Shown here one piece after another: positions 54,170 through 64,000 of a stretch of DNA of 64,000 nucleotides. The notes beneath the pieces were generated by a model that saw nothing but the letters and a program-made list of their open reading frames with translations, did not search any database and was not told the origin of the DNA. The DNA is from Parelaphostrongylus tenuis (lineage: Eukaryota > Nematoda > Chromadorea > Rhabditida > Metastrongylidae). Position numbers and translations under genes: made by a program. The stretch is taken from positions 62,001 to 126,000 of the forward strand of contig JAHQIW010004271.1 of the NCBI GenBank assembly GCA_019055375.1, written 5' to 3'. Each line of letters begins with the position of its first letter. Within the stretch, counting starts at the first letter, position 1.

Positions 54170-56410
54170 TGTGTTGATAAACTGTAGAGCAGCCTCGTAT
54201 TTCCTTATAAAAAGAACAGTAAAGCAACGATTATGTAATATACCCAGATTTATAGAATGTCCATCTCCAATAGATCTGAAGCGAAATACCGATTTTTGAA
54301 CGATACCAGTCTTCAACAATCACGAAACCAAATATGCAAAAGTCAAGTCGAGATCATTCACCTTTTCTTTTGGAGGCAATGAACATTACCTCAATTCATT
54401 TTGAGACAGCTTCAATAAGATTATTTATTCACATCACGGTTAATCAAACTTCTGCCAATCAGGAAAGTAACTTTTGGTCAAGGAAAAGACAACAGTGCAA
54501 GTAGTGAATACTTCGTCTGAGATTGAACTAACCACTTAATTTTAAGTCTTTTTCCCGAATCCAAATGAATCTGAACAAATTCGAAACGAGATAAGACCGG
54601 AGAGGAACTCAAAAAAGGCAAGACGAACTGTTGGTGAAGGTTTAGTGATAGGCTTCTCGGGTTAGGGGTAGCGAGTGCCCAGACATGGGTGAAAAGTGCG
54701 TTTAACTGTTGAGTGAAATCCAATGTTATTCCACTTAGTACCTTCGAATATGTTCATAATTTACGGAGTTCGCCCTCCGCTGACTGTTACCTTTATTGAT
54801 TATGGGGAGAACTGAGCGAGGCTTAATATTCTACTAGCTAATTCTGCAGAATCAGAAAAGAGATTCATATGTTCGTTGAGCTCCAAAATTTGCATCAAGG
54901 CGCAATAAACTGTGATCATCACAGCATCTCACATGACTGATTGAGGTCGACACCATGTCGTTGTGGAAAATGACTCAGAATCCAGGGTATTCACAACAAT
55001 GTCCTCTAGACAAGCAGGTAGTAGTGCGAATTTATAGCGGAATATTCCGATATCGAGATGTGGAGGCGGGTTTCCGCTTTTCAGGGACGAAGTAAAAAAT
55101 CTGATTCTAAACGTACATTGTGTTGCGCTATATCACCACAATGCCTAGTTTTTACGCGGTCAATTTATGACATCACTCACAAAGAAGGATTCGTAGTCTT
55201 GAAGCTAAAGATCTGACCATATTGCTAACTTGTGATTTGTTGCTCCTTAGAATCCACTTTTTCCTGTATGCCTTCGCTTTTTGGTTTAGAGAGATTTGAA
55301 TGCACCTAAAGTTCTTTTTATGTCAACGTTGTTTGAATCTGGCTCGTTTCCATGGACATTTTCGACATAAAAGTTGGGGAGCTGTTCTCATCTGGTTACA
55401 ATCATATTCGATGGGCACGAAAATTCGATCCTTCTGATCATACAGCGAGATGACTTCTGGATTGTTTGCGAACAAGATCACCTGCACACACACACACTCG
55501 AGATGAATGGAATTCTATGGACCTATAGATCAGCTGGACGAGAATCTAATTTGTGAAAAGGCGTGATGCGAAGGATAACAGATTACAATGGATGGATTTC
55601 CCATTGAAGGAAAGACCTCTAACGCATGTCTTAACCATTGGATACGTGTGGACAGCTAGCTGACAAAGCGACATCTTTAAGGATAAGATGCTACATAAGC
55701 CGCTTTTGGATCGGTAATAGAAGCCCTAACTCTACGTGATATTTACAGAAATGGTTTTTTTAGATTTGTGCTATGCAATACACTACCCTGGTTACACAAA
55801 AGGTTTTCAAGATTTGCATAACATTTGCTCCTACATGCCAGTCAAGCACTGTTTTTTGCTTCGTGAATCGTCAGTCTCAATAGTAGGCCGATCTCAGTAG
55901 TACATTTTTTTCTCTTCAATATACCGAGAAATTTTATATCGATTAGTCACAATTCCACTTAACTGCAGAAGCATTGTTCAGATTGGAACATTGAGTTCAG
56001 GAGGCATAATTGAGCTTATGGGTTGGCCCGACATTGTGTGGACGCAAATGGCCACGCTGGAGAAGATTCAAGATTCGATTTCAAGACCAAAATTGCTAAG
56101 CGAAAGACATTCAAACCATAGACTCGGGTCATCATTACTTCGAAGAATGCGAAGTGGAGGAACATAATCAACAGGTTTCATGAGCGTTTACGATCTGAAC
56201 GTGATGCAAACGCTCAAAATGTGTTGCTATTTACTGCGTGTCCTCAACAGGATCGGATACACTTGAGAATATCGCCTCTATGGAAAGTCTGTTAAACATT
56301 CGGTAAGGTAGTAAATTTAATGATTGTTGGTGTACCTTCTTGTGCACAAAACGGCACCTCTTAGAAATCCATTTTTGGTTAGCCATTCGCTCCCGTTATG
56401 TTATTCATGC
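54170..56410. other. Stretch without recognised genes
   Basis: Only short ORFs without recognisable sequence. No repeat family named here is evident. Confidence 0.4.
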
Positions 56411-56416
56411 AATTAT

Positions 56417-56965
56417 TAGGATGGTGCGAAAGCAATGGCGGTTTATGCATTGTTGAAATTGCCGCATGATATTGAAATAAATCCCTGGATAAATGAATAA
56501 TTATATTATAGACAATTTTAATGCGCATTTTTTGCTCTGTGTCACATTACCAATGGAGCTTTGCTTACTTGTTATATCATATTTCTTTTAGACTATTCAA
56601 AGGGTGTTGGTTGGTGGATTAGTAATTGCGGTTTCACACCGTGAGCTTTGAAGGTATGGTAAAGCAGCAGAGACAACTCACAACACCATAAACACATTTG
56701 GCTTAGGAGATGCTAAAAAACTTACAGTGCGGTAGTTCAAGAAGTTTTGTAAAGGAGACGAGACCCGAAAAGATGAGGATCGTTATTACCGGCCATGAGA
56801 GGCTGACAACGACATACTGGAAGCAGTCATCAAAGCTGATCCTCTTAGGACTACATGAGATGTTCCAGAAGGAATTAACGTCAATTATTCTGTGCTTGTT
56901 CGCCATTAGAAGCAATATGGGAAGGTGAAAAAGGTTGGTGCAAAAGTAACTGCGGTTTAGTTAAT
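56417..56965 (+). mobile_element. Mariner-family ends, non-coding relics
   Basis: Three mariner-type ends lie in the same direction: ggatggtgcgaaagcaatgg cggttt at 56420, a diverged ggttggtggattagtaattg at 56608, and ggttggtgcaaaagtaactg cggttt at 56936. The first is followed by the typical tgcattgttgaaattgccgc. No transposase frame is visible, so these are internally deleted or nested remnants. Confidence 0.55.
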
Positions 56966-57189
56966 CCAGGCGGATGCCGAATGTCGCACAATGAACACTT
57001 CAAAAGCTGAACGAATTGGACTCCAAAGCTTTTCCTCGTCCTCTTTGTTCGCTGGTCCTCGTCTTATCGACTACCACTTCTTTAAGCATCACGATAACTT
57101 CTCGCAGAAAAAACGTGATACATTTCGGCTACAAGGAAACAAATAAATATTCGACCTCATTCGCTATACAGAATTTCTCATAGGAGTGC

Positions 57190-57990
57190 TACTGATCATT
57201 CGAAAACTTAAATCTCTGGCTAGGGTACAAAGTAACCATTTTTTCGAAACACGCCTTCATAATGCTGAAAAATTCAAAATAATTATGTTTCACACGACTG
57301 CGCGTTTTTCTTTTTTTGCTATTATTTCGCTGGACAAAACTCCTTCCTTGGAGTGCTAGCACTCTTCCGATAGCACAAGTCTCGAAGAGCCCAAAAATGT
57401 GTTTGCTTTATGGAGAAGCTCCTTGGATAACGCTGTAGGAGAAAGAAAATATTTGTGCTTTACACCTCGCCGGACAGAACTCTTACTTCAGCTAATTGTA
57501 ATCATTTGATAACGTAAGTTCCATTGATCCCAACGCTAAGCCTATGTTCTGGGAAAGTCCGTTTTACTGTAGTGTAGTAGGGGAAAATAAGGTCGAGCTT
57601 TACTTGTTCGGAGAGCTCGTTTACCGGCTAATTCACGGGTTGAAGAGAGGGGAGATCGATCGATGGCCTAAAGTTCATACATGCGGAATGCAACTTTTTA
57701 TTAAATTGGAAATTTTGAAAGAAACTCCAGATAAGACAATCGACTCGGATACTGAGAAATTTCCTCTATGCGATCATATGATTTTCGTGTTTCCGGCGAA
57801 TTATACGCGCGAGAAAAATGAAGGCGCGCGACGGATGTGAAACATGATTTTATTCTGGATGCTACAGCACCATAAAAAGACCTTTTTAAAAAACCGGCTA
57901 CGTAGTACGCTTGCCAGAAAATCAAACTTTCGAATAACTACTGACACTCCAACGAAAATTTCCTGTACAGCGAATGAGATTGATTATTCA
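57190..57990. repeat. Interspersed repeat M1 copy
   Basis: Collinear with 25740-26545 over almost its full length (ctctggctagggtacaaagt, attatgtttcacacgactgc, aacgctgtaggagaaagaaa, gtttaccggctaattc, tttccggcgaattatacgcg). The ORF at 57544-57840 is within this repeat and is not a gene. Confidence 0.68.
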
Positions 57991-58289
57991 TTTGTTTCCT
58001 TCTAACCGAAAAGTACTAATCTTGATGATATTCAAACAATGTCAAGCGACTAGTATTGACTGAAAAATCAGTTGTTCAATAACAAAAGTGTTGGAATGGG
58101 AGGAAAATCTGAGACCTGAAGATGTAAGCGGACCAGCGATGTTACCTTTTCCGAAAGTTGTTCGATGTTTCCAGTGCACCATCGACGCCATCGCTGTGCC
58201 TTTCTCTCAGCCATGTTAACTTACTCGAAACGGCTTTTATCTCTTTGGACACAATTATTTGAAAGCGTTTTTCTTTGGGCGGATTTATC

Positions 58290-58720
58290 GCTTTAGAGTT
58301 AGTAATTATCCGAAAGCCTGAATCTCGGGGATTTTAGCATTGTGTTTGTTATGTGGGAAAACTTCCTCAGTCTGTTGTAGCAGCGAAAATACGATTGCGT
58401 TTCACACTCAACGCGCTTTTTTTGCCCGGCTAGGATCCCTGGGTGTCCTCTTATTGATAATACGGTGGTTATTCTTAATCGTGATCTCTAGGAAGGCTTT
58501 GCTTACAGTTATAGAGCTGTAGAAGCAAAAACGACACCATGTTTCATCCTCAAAGTTTCCTTCGCACATAAGGGTTATTTATGGACCAAAACATATGAGC
58601 TTGTAGAGGAAATCATGGAGTATCAGGTTAATACCTAGAACCTAAGGTTTCTCTCCGAAACAGAGAAAAACTCCAATTAATTGACGAAAATCGCGGGCCC
58701 CTTGCGAATTGCTGTGCGCC
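58290..58720. repeat. Interspersed repeat M1 partial copy
   Basis: Shares agttagtaattatccgaaag, tgttgtagcagcgaaaatac, gcgtttcacactcaacgcgc and the following block with 15100-15260 and 26030-26180. Confidence 0.55.
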
Positions 58721-58809
58721 ATCGATCAACTGCTGTTCGACCACGTTGATCTATCCAGTGGTTGTCAGCAAACACCGGATAAACCCCAGTTAAGCTGAAG
58801 TAGGCTGAA

Positions 58810-59035
58810 ATCACCAGGGCTTCAATGGTGCAGCGGAAAACTTAGTGAACCCCGGTAAAGGTAGTCGCTGGTTCGAAGACACATGAGCTCTTCATCTGTC
58901 TACAGCGTCATAGAGAGTGACGGCATGACGGAGGTCAGTAGCGCAACGAGTTAGAGAAGGCGCTCCCCAATAGAGTGAGATACGAGCTCGAATCCCGCCT
59001 GATGCCAAACTTTTGCACATCACTAGGTATTTTTG
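58810..59035. repeat. tRNA-like SINE pieces, families B and C
   Basis: At 58810-58890 a head aatggtgcagcggaaaac with cgctggttcgaagac; at 58920-59035 a family B copy (caacgagttagagaaggcgc, gagctcgaatcccgcctg, gccaaacttttgcacatcac). Confidence 0.55.
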
Positions 59036-59149
59036 AGACATCACACCATCATTAGAAGCGGTTGAATAGGAAAGAATTCTATGATCAAATAGAATTCTCT
59101 TTAAGAAAAAAATTATATTTTATTATCTACAATATTTCTCGAACTAATA

Positions 59150-59480
59150 TAGTGAGTGTTCCAGGATTGATCTACCTCGCTATCGATCCCAAGGGAGATC
59201 ACAACCGTCCACTTGCTGTTCGTTCGAATTTCACGCCAGGTGGTGTGCCATCACGTTCAAACTCTCTAATACTACGAGAGAACTGCGGGTAGAAATGAGC
59301 TCTCCATGGTCTCGTTTTGATGATGGGCGGAATTCCGTCAGGGAAGGGATTTTGTCGCCAATTTTTAATCACATAAAGGTTTTTCTTGTTTCTCGTGGTG
59401 GTGGTTCCGCGGATTGACCGTATGCGGTACCTGACGTGCTCCATCGCGACCGTTTACGTTCCAACGTTGAGTGGAAAACT
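59150..59480. other. Unassigned block with an 81-residue minus-strand ORF
   Basis: The minus-strand frame 59444-59199 reads RIRSIRGTTTTRNKKN, NWRQNPFPDGIPPIIKTRPW, FERDGTPPGVKFERTASGRL. It has protein-like composition but no recognised family, no clear splice context and no matching partner exon, so it may be a repeat-borne ORF or an isolated exon. Confidence 0.3.
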
Positions 59481-60400
59481 CGTCCACTTTTTGTCCTAAA
59501 TTTCCGTAGATAAGAGAGGTTTAATCGGACGAATAATCATGCTCGCTTTTCGAGATTGCAATATTTTTTCAATTTTTCTTAAGAATAGGAATAATTGAAA
59601 TTATTAGAGTTACGGCTGAGTACAATTTTCCAGTCCAGACCTCTTTATCTGCGGAATTTTCGGAACTTTCAAATCTACTAGGGAGGCTTAAGTACCGTTT
59701 TCTCGAGCAACAGTCTTTTACGTCTCAATTCTTTGCCATAGCTCTTGATTGCTGGACGTTAGCCATTGGAATGAGAAATACCAAGCTTACACAAGTCTTA
59801 TTTAGGAGAATATATTTGGCAACTCCTACCTGCTTCAGGGTTTGAAATGCAGTGACTGGGAATGAACTCTCCATACCCTCTCTATCTGTTTAGTTCTTAC
59901 AACATGCGATAGGACATTCCATTGAACACACACATCTCGCAACATTCTCATTGATGTTCTCTCCCTCGTGTATGCTGCCTATTAGAGACGGGTTGGAAGG
60001 GAGAGAAAGGCCCTAAGCCTAAGCTTAGGCTTCAGCCTATTGGAAATGAACGTTTCAATGATATGATATTTCTGACTGCACTTTGTGAGGAATCTCTTCA
60101 AAGCCATTTTTTATTCTCAAACTGGAGAAATTTTCACCCTAAGATCATCGTTTTACACCGGCGAGAAAATTCTCTGACGACTTTTCTCTTTGTAGCTTCT
60201 TATCCGACTTGGTTCCTCTTCTTTCTTTACCGCTGCGTTTATTTATATATTCCTGATGTTCATGTTGAAGTTATCGCATCTACAATAGTAGCGGGGTTGG
60301 GTACTATGTTGATTCTCTCGCTCTCTATCTGCCTCTACTTCTTTTTTTCTTTCAGTTTTCCTTATACATTTTCTTTCTCGAATAAATCTTCAGCAGATAA

Positions 60401-60420
60401 CTTCCTTTTTTCAGGAGAAT
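60401..60420 (+). promoter_or_regulatory. mdn-1: Trans-splice acceptor and leader of mdn-1
   Basis: The tract cttccttttttcag ends at 60414 and the ATG is at 60421, six bases later. A strong nematode acceptor with no upstream coding exon in phase is the usual sign of SL1 trans-splicing. The leader RNA itself cannot be seen here. Confidence 0.6.
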
Positions 60421-63400
60421 ATGGTAAACAAGAGTAGGAAAAGGTTGGATGCTAGGAAGCGGAAAGTCGACTCTTGCTATGACGACACGACTATTGGTGG
60501 CGTACCCCTGCAACGACGAAAATTAGAACAAGATATTAGTGATAAAGCTATCGTAACCCAGAACGACGCCAAAGTAACAGAAGGTTGGTTGTCGATCTGA
60601 GACACTTCTGTTAAGATATTTCGTCGCTGTGTCGAGTAAAGACGCAGTACTTATCGATCCACTTGGTGATCTGCTTGACTGCTCAATTGCTGCTAATCAA
60701 ATATTACATTGTTAAGTTCTTTCCGTTATCCGGGAGCTAATGAGGTCGAATATTCATTTGTTTCCGGATAACCGAAATGGACCCATTATTATTGCTTTCA
60801 CTGCTACTTCAACGTTTTTTCTTTTCTTTTTACTTTATGTATTACTGCTTGGTACTCACTTGATGACGTGATTTACTAGTAGTTTATTTAATCTACATGG
60901 CTCGTCATCATAATTTTTAGTGTACGAATCCCAGTACTTCTAGCATTCGATTCGTTTTACGTCCCCTTTTCGAATGACACAGAATACTGGTCGAGCATGT
61001 CTCCATGCAATCTCGAGGATAGCCTGGCTGTGGCGTTCCATAGGGCGTTCGCTGTTGGCTTCTGGAGACTGCTGGAAGGTGGAGCTTAACTCCACCCGCA
61101 CCGCGACGAGCTCATCGCAACAACTCGGCCAAGGCATCCTCACAAATCGAATGAGCTCCACGCCTACGCCTCAGTGACTTGATGTACTAGTAGTAATTAC
61201 TGTTTTCTCATCGAGCAGGCTTAGATTCTAATGCAATCTCGCACTCACGATTTCGGCGAAAACCGCTTCATTGGGAGCTTGGAAAGGATCGAGCTCACAC
61301 ACAGTTGCCACTTAGCTAGATACTTTTTATAGGAAGAACAGTTTTCAATCAAAGACGAGGATGAACAGTTTTTAATCAAAGACGAGATTGATGGAAAGCC
61401 AAGCCAAGGAAATAAGTCTTTGTCATCGCTGTTTGTATTCCTTCCACTCAATTATAAGAGATGCAGCAATGATGTATGGAAGGGGGATGGGACTGTGGTC
61501 GAGTGGTTAGTGATGGAGGTTACCAGAAAGTAACGACCTGGTCCAAACCCTTCTCCCAACACTTGCAATCACTTGAAAACGCTCTGCCTGGCTATCCTTA
61601 GTAGCATATTGAAAGGGTGGTAACGAGTCGTATAGAATAAATAAAAGGTGCCTTAACTGTGTGCATGATCTGGATGGACATGTTTTGAGCTTTTTATCAG
61701 GTCTGTTATGTTAACAGATTATATTGTGTTTGAGCGAGGTCTCAAATAGTCGCTGGAAGGGTTTTGTTACATATGCACACGTAACAGCCGTACCCCCCTT
61801 GAAATCGGCACCTAGTCACTCTGGGAAAATGCCACAGTGATTCGTTCACCGTGCGTCGAGTGTGACGAATTTGATTTCGATTCCTCTATATGGGAACTAT
61901 GTCCCCGAGGAACTGACTGAATGAAAAGGCACCGTTTTACTGATGAGGCCCAAAGGTCGAAACACGTCTCTAGTACTTTATAAGTGCCGTGGCAGACCTC
62001 AAGAAGGGATCAAAATATGTTATCAGATTATATGGTTTTTGAGCGAGATCTCGACAGTTAATTGGAAAGTTTTGTTACAAATCTGCGTAATGTTGCTAGA
62101 TAATGTCCTTTATTATTGATTTGTTCAAGTCTAGAACTAAGATGATAGATTAGGAATTGTTATTACAGATAGGACAATCATCCTACCCACTCGTGAATCG
62201 TTGGCCCATGAACTTGTTGTTGCACTTCGTGCGAAGCACTTTGTTATTGTGGAGGTATGCTATGAAAATATGCCACTGAGAGGTTTCGAAATATGATGTG
62301 CCTCTCGATTTACAGGGTCCGATTGGATGTGGGAAGACTTTTATTGCCTCGTATGCAAGTAAACAATTGAATTTGCCGTTGAAAGTCATGCAAATGGGCG
62401 ATCAGGTCGATTCAAAGGTAAGATCGAAGCATGACGCAATTTCTAAATAAAATCGCTCGTCAGCAACGTACAGATTTTTCTTCATAGCCGAAGACGGAGT
62501 CGTTATAGTGCTCTCCATTCCAACAGCTGACGTTTCAATGGTTTTTTCAGCCTTTTTGATTTTTTTTTTCAATTCCTATCGGTCAGGAAGAAATTGTGTA
62601 ACAACGATCTTGTATGTGGCCTTACCAAAAAGTAGCGGTGATCGTTGAATAATGGCGAGGTCATGAGAGAGTCGGTCTTGGAAATTAGGTTCTCTCATAT
62701 GATTTTTGTTACAGAGCCTATTTGGCATGTACCACTGCACAGAAGTCGCCGGAGAGTTTTTGTGGAAGCCCTCCTGCCTTAGTCAGGTTTCTTGCAGTTT
62801 TTTTTCTACTGAGATCTTTTCTTTGACAAAAAATCTCAGATAAGATGTTTTCAGTGGCTAACTGAACCCTGTGTGATATTATTAGAAGATATCGATCTGT
62901 CCAATACTGACGTGATTTCCACTGTTGTACAGTTGGCATCTAATCGGTCGCAAATGCTTCCTTTTGGTGAGATTGCTACTATTCATGAGGATGTCCGTAT
63001 TGTGTCGACACTAAGGTCAGTAATTGGTATTCCTGCTACCCACTGCTGTTGCATTTTGCTGGATTTTTGGTACTTTTGTTTTCTCTCCATTCGACCGTTT
63101 TTTATATAGACCTTGCTCAAACAGTAATGATCTGAAAAGGATATATCTTGTTTTGAGCCGTGGTCTAAGTGCTATACACGCTATTGTTTCGCCCTACCGG
63201 AACTCATCATTAGCACCGTCCCTCAGTGGAACCGATCCCTTGAGGCTATACTCCCCTATGAAGGGATCGACGCCGAATAACTCTGACTTGCCGGTCTATT
63301 GCTCGTCGTCGATTTCTTCATAAAGAAGTATAGCCTCAAGGGATCGGCTCAACTGAGGGACGGTGCTATTGATGAGTCCCGGTAGGGCGAAACAGGCGCT

Positions 63401-63752
63401 TGTATAGGCTTTAGACCATGGCTCAAAGCATGTTATATACTTTTTCTTCCTCACTCTTTTTCTGTTAAGACTTACAAGAATTATGATAATTTTCAGTGGC
63501 AGGGGAAAGAAAAATAGTGTACTTGACGGTGTCCCAGTACGAATAAGCCTCAAACAACTAACAGATGAAGAATTGAGACGACTTGTTACTACGGTTAGTT
63601 TGTACATCTGGATTTCTTTTGTGACTTCTTATGGCTTCGCGGTAAATTCAGGCATGCCCACGTATCGCTCATCTCTCAAAGACCCTCATCTCTATCTTCC
63701 GTTCAATAGAAACTTTTCCTCCGACATCAGACTCGCGGCTTTCAACATCTAC
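60421..63752 (+). CDS. mdn-1: Midasin (dynein-like AAA ATPase of 60S biogenesis), 5' part
   Basis: The start of midasin/Rea1, a giant nuclear ATPase with six AAA modules that remodels pre-60S ribosomal particles. Exons: 60421-60583, 62169-62254, 62316-62417, 62715-62786, 62855-63015, 63497-63593, 63652-63752, continuing beyond the window; about 260 residues so far and all phases agree. Residues 1-54 are a basic N-terminal leader. AAA1 begins with EGPIGCGKT (Walker A, at the 62254/62316 join), then LGDQ-like MGDQVDSK, SLFGMYHCTEVAGEFLWKPS, and CVILLEDIDLSNTDV (Walker B), then MLPFGE and the ISLKQLTDEELRRLV segment, matching the human and yeast order. The first intron (1.6 kb) and the fifth (0.5 kb) carry R1 elements. 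The start codon follows a probable trans-splice acceptor. Exon 7 (ACPRIAHLSKTLISIF) is less conserved than the others. Confidence 0.93.
60960..61165. repeat. Unnamed repeat block in mdn-1 intron 1
   Basis: Contains the reversed family E string (tgcaatctcgaggatagcc). The GC-rich ORFs on both strands here are not host exons. Confidence 0.35.
61497..61640 (+). repeat. tRNA-like SINE, family D
   Basis: gactgtggtcgagtggttag (box A) and gacctggtccaaaccctt (box B), followed by cactctccc-type and tgcctggctatccttagtag body. Related to 27945-28030. Confidence 0.5.
61670..62090. mobile_element. R1 element in mdn-1 intron 1
   Basis: Two direct outer repeats (ttaacagattatattgtgtt with gagcgaggtctcaaa at 61708-61770, and ttatcagattatatggtttt with gagcgagatctcgac at 62019-62080) enclose a core whose right part matches the 7.2-kb R1 copy (tccccgaggaactgactgaa, aggcaccgt, tttataagtgcc). 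The core holds the hammerhead-like fold at 61928-61991. Confidence 0.65.
61928..61991 (+). ncRNA. Hammerhead-like motif with canonical CUGAUGA and GAAAC boxes
   Basis: GGCACC..A, CUGAUGA, stem II GGCC-CAAA-GGUC (one wobble), GAAAC, then ACGUCUC or ACGU-CUC. If read GAAAC-AC-GUC the cleavage triplet is GUC; by alignment with the other copies the triplet is CUC. The distal stem GGCAC/GUGCC pairs; the proximal stem is only A-U, U-A, U-G. Confidence 0.5.
62518..62546 (-). ncRNA. Degenerate PLE hammerhead-like relic in mdn-1 intron
   Basis: Minus strand: GGCUGAAAAAACCAUUGAAAC, GUC, AGCU. The GAAACGUCAGC end fits the PLE motif; the 5' half is shortened. Confidence 0.3.
63171..63214 (-). ncRNA. Hammerhead-like fold, left arm
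   Basis: Minus strand: GCUA, AUGAUGA, GUUCC-GGUA-GGGC, GAAAC, eight-base loop, GUA, UAGC. Stem I GCUA/UAGC is perfect; C3 is A. Confidence 0.42.
63363..63410 (+). ncRNA. Hammerhead-like fold, right arm
   Basis: GCUA, UUGAUGA, GUCCC-GGUA-GGGC, GAAAC, AGGCGCUU, GUA, UAGG. Stem II has five pairs (one wobble) with a GGUA loop; C3 is U; stem I three pairs plus a bulge. Confidence 0.45.
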
Positions 63753-64000
63753 GTAAGTTCTTTATCCTACCTCCAATTCGCTCCATCATGTTTGGCAGTT
63801 TATGACCTTTGAAACGCTGATTTTCTTTATTTCTTTTCATACCCTATCGTATATGTGTTATACCTATTTTCATCAAGTACACAAAAAAGTGGTAAGTGGA
63901 AGGACATGCATTTAGACTGTTGAATTGCTCGTGGATTTGATAACACGCACTTCTTAAAATTTTGTTCTGTGTTGTTCTCAATTACTTTTCCAAGCCAAAA

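Larger units (their letters stand above)
63150..63434. mobile_element. R1 inverted-repeat element in mdn-1 intron 5
   Basis: About 285 bp with arms of about 115 bp that are nearly perfect reverse complements (ttttgagccgtggtctaagt against gaccatggctcaaa; ccctcagtggaaccgatccc against gggatcggctcaactgaggg). It lies between exons 62855-63015 and 63497-63593. Both arms carry a hammerhead-like fold, facing each other. The arms are so similar that the element looks recent. Confidence 0.82.

Noticed and set aside
57544..57840. 98-residue plus ORF
   Set aside because: It lies wholly within the M1 repeat and has no frame conservation in the other M1 copies.
60063..60437. 124-residue ORF overlapping the mdn-1 start
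   Set aside because: It is a different frame from midasin, lies before the trans-splice acceptor and has no recognisable content; treated as upstream flank.
1..64000. CRISPR arrays, bacterial operons or prophage
   Set aside because: No spaced direct repeats; all genes are intron-rich and eukaryotic.

Overview
The window looks like nuclear DNA of a parasitic or soil nematode, most likely a strongylid (hookworm-like) roundworm. Many short exons have good GT..AG junctions with the nematode TTTCAG-type acceptor, an initiator ATG lies a few bases after such an acceptor (the spliced-leader pattern), and the introns and intergenic DNA are full of tRNA-like SINEs, RTE-type LINEs, mariner and Penelope-like elements (PLEs). 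The species assignment is inference; no marker gene fixes it.

Three host protein genes are supported. (1) 1-11634, + strand: the 3' two-thirds of a UBR1/UBR2-type N-end-rule E3 ubiquitin ligase (ubr-1), about 26 visible exons, with the RING-H2 exons at 2-4 kb and the C-terminal domain at 10.6-11.6 kb; its introns carry SINEs and an inverted-repeat element. One exon (1152-1297) has a one-base frame problem. (2) 32306-16266, - strand, convergent with ubr-1: an 11-exon gene for a secreted protein of about 314 residues made almost only of twelve four-cysteine modules behind a signal peptide; phases close perfectly across all 11 exons. A 3-kb decayed RTE retrotransposon sits in its third intron. 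I do not recognise its function. (3) 60421-63752 and beyond, + strand: the 5' part of midasin (mdn-1), the giant dynein-like AAA ATPase of 60S ribosome assembly, with Walker A and Walker B of AAA1 visible.

Between genes 2 and 3 (about 33-60 kb) lies a transposon nest. A large inverted repeat (arms 37.4-38.4 and 48.6-49.6 kb) carries a tRNA-Gln(CUG) copy in each arm. Inside is a mariner transposase remnant, and inside that a 5.9-kb PLE assembly (41954-47901) flanked by a 12-bp duplicated target: an inverted 5'-truncated copy, a partial direct copy, a pLTR, a nearly complete RT + GIY-YIG copy broken by one base, and a second pLTR. Older PLE, RTE and mariner fragments surround it.

The most interesting signal is RNA-level. 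Two unrelated repeat families carry hammerhead-ribozyme-like cores. The PLE pLTRs and about ten solo relics share a 35-36-nt motif (CUGANGA, GAAAC, GUC) whose flanking stem covaries between copies. A family of small inverted-repeat elements (7.2, 33.8, 35.9, 61.9, 63.2 kb) carries type-I-hammerhead-like folds, the best at 35971-36012 with a six-pair stem I. Both would need folding and cleavage tests. Regions 11.65-14.85, 29.45-32.25, 38.7-40.2, 49.8-53.4 and 54.2-56.4 kb hold nothing that I can name beyond the repeats listed.
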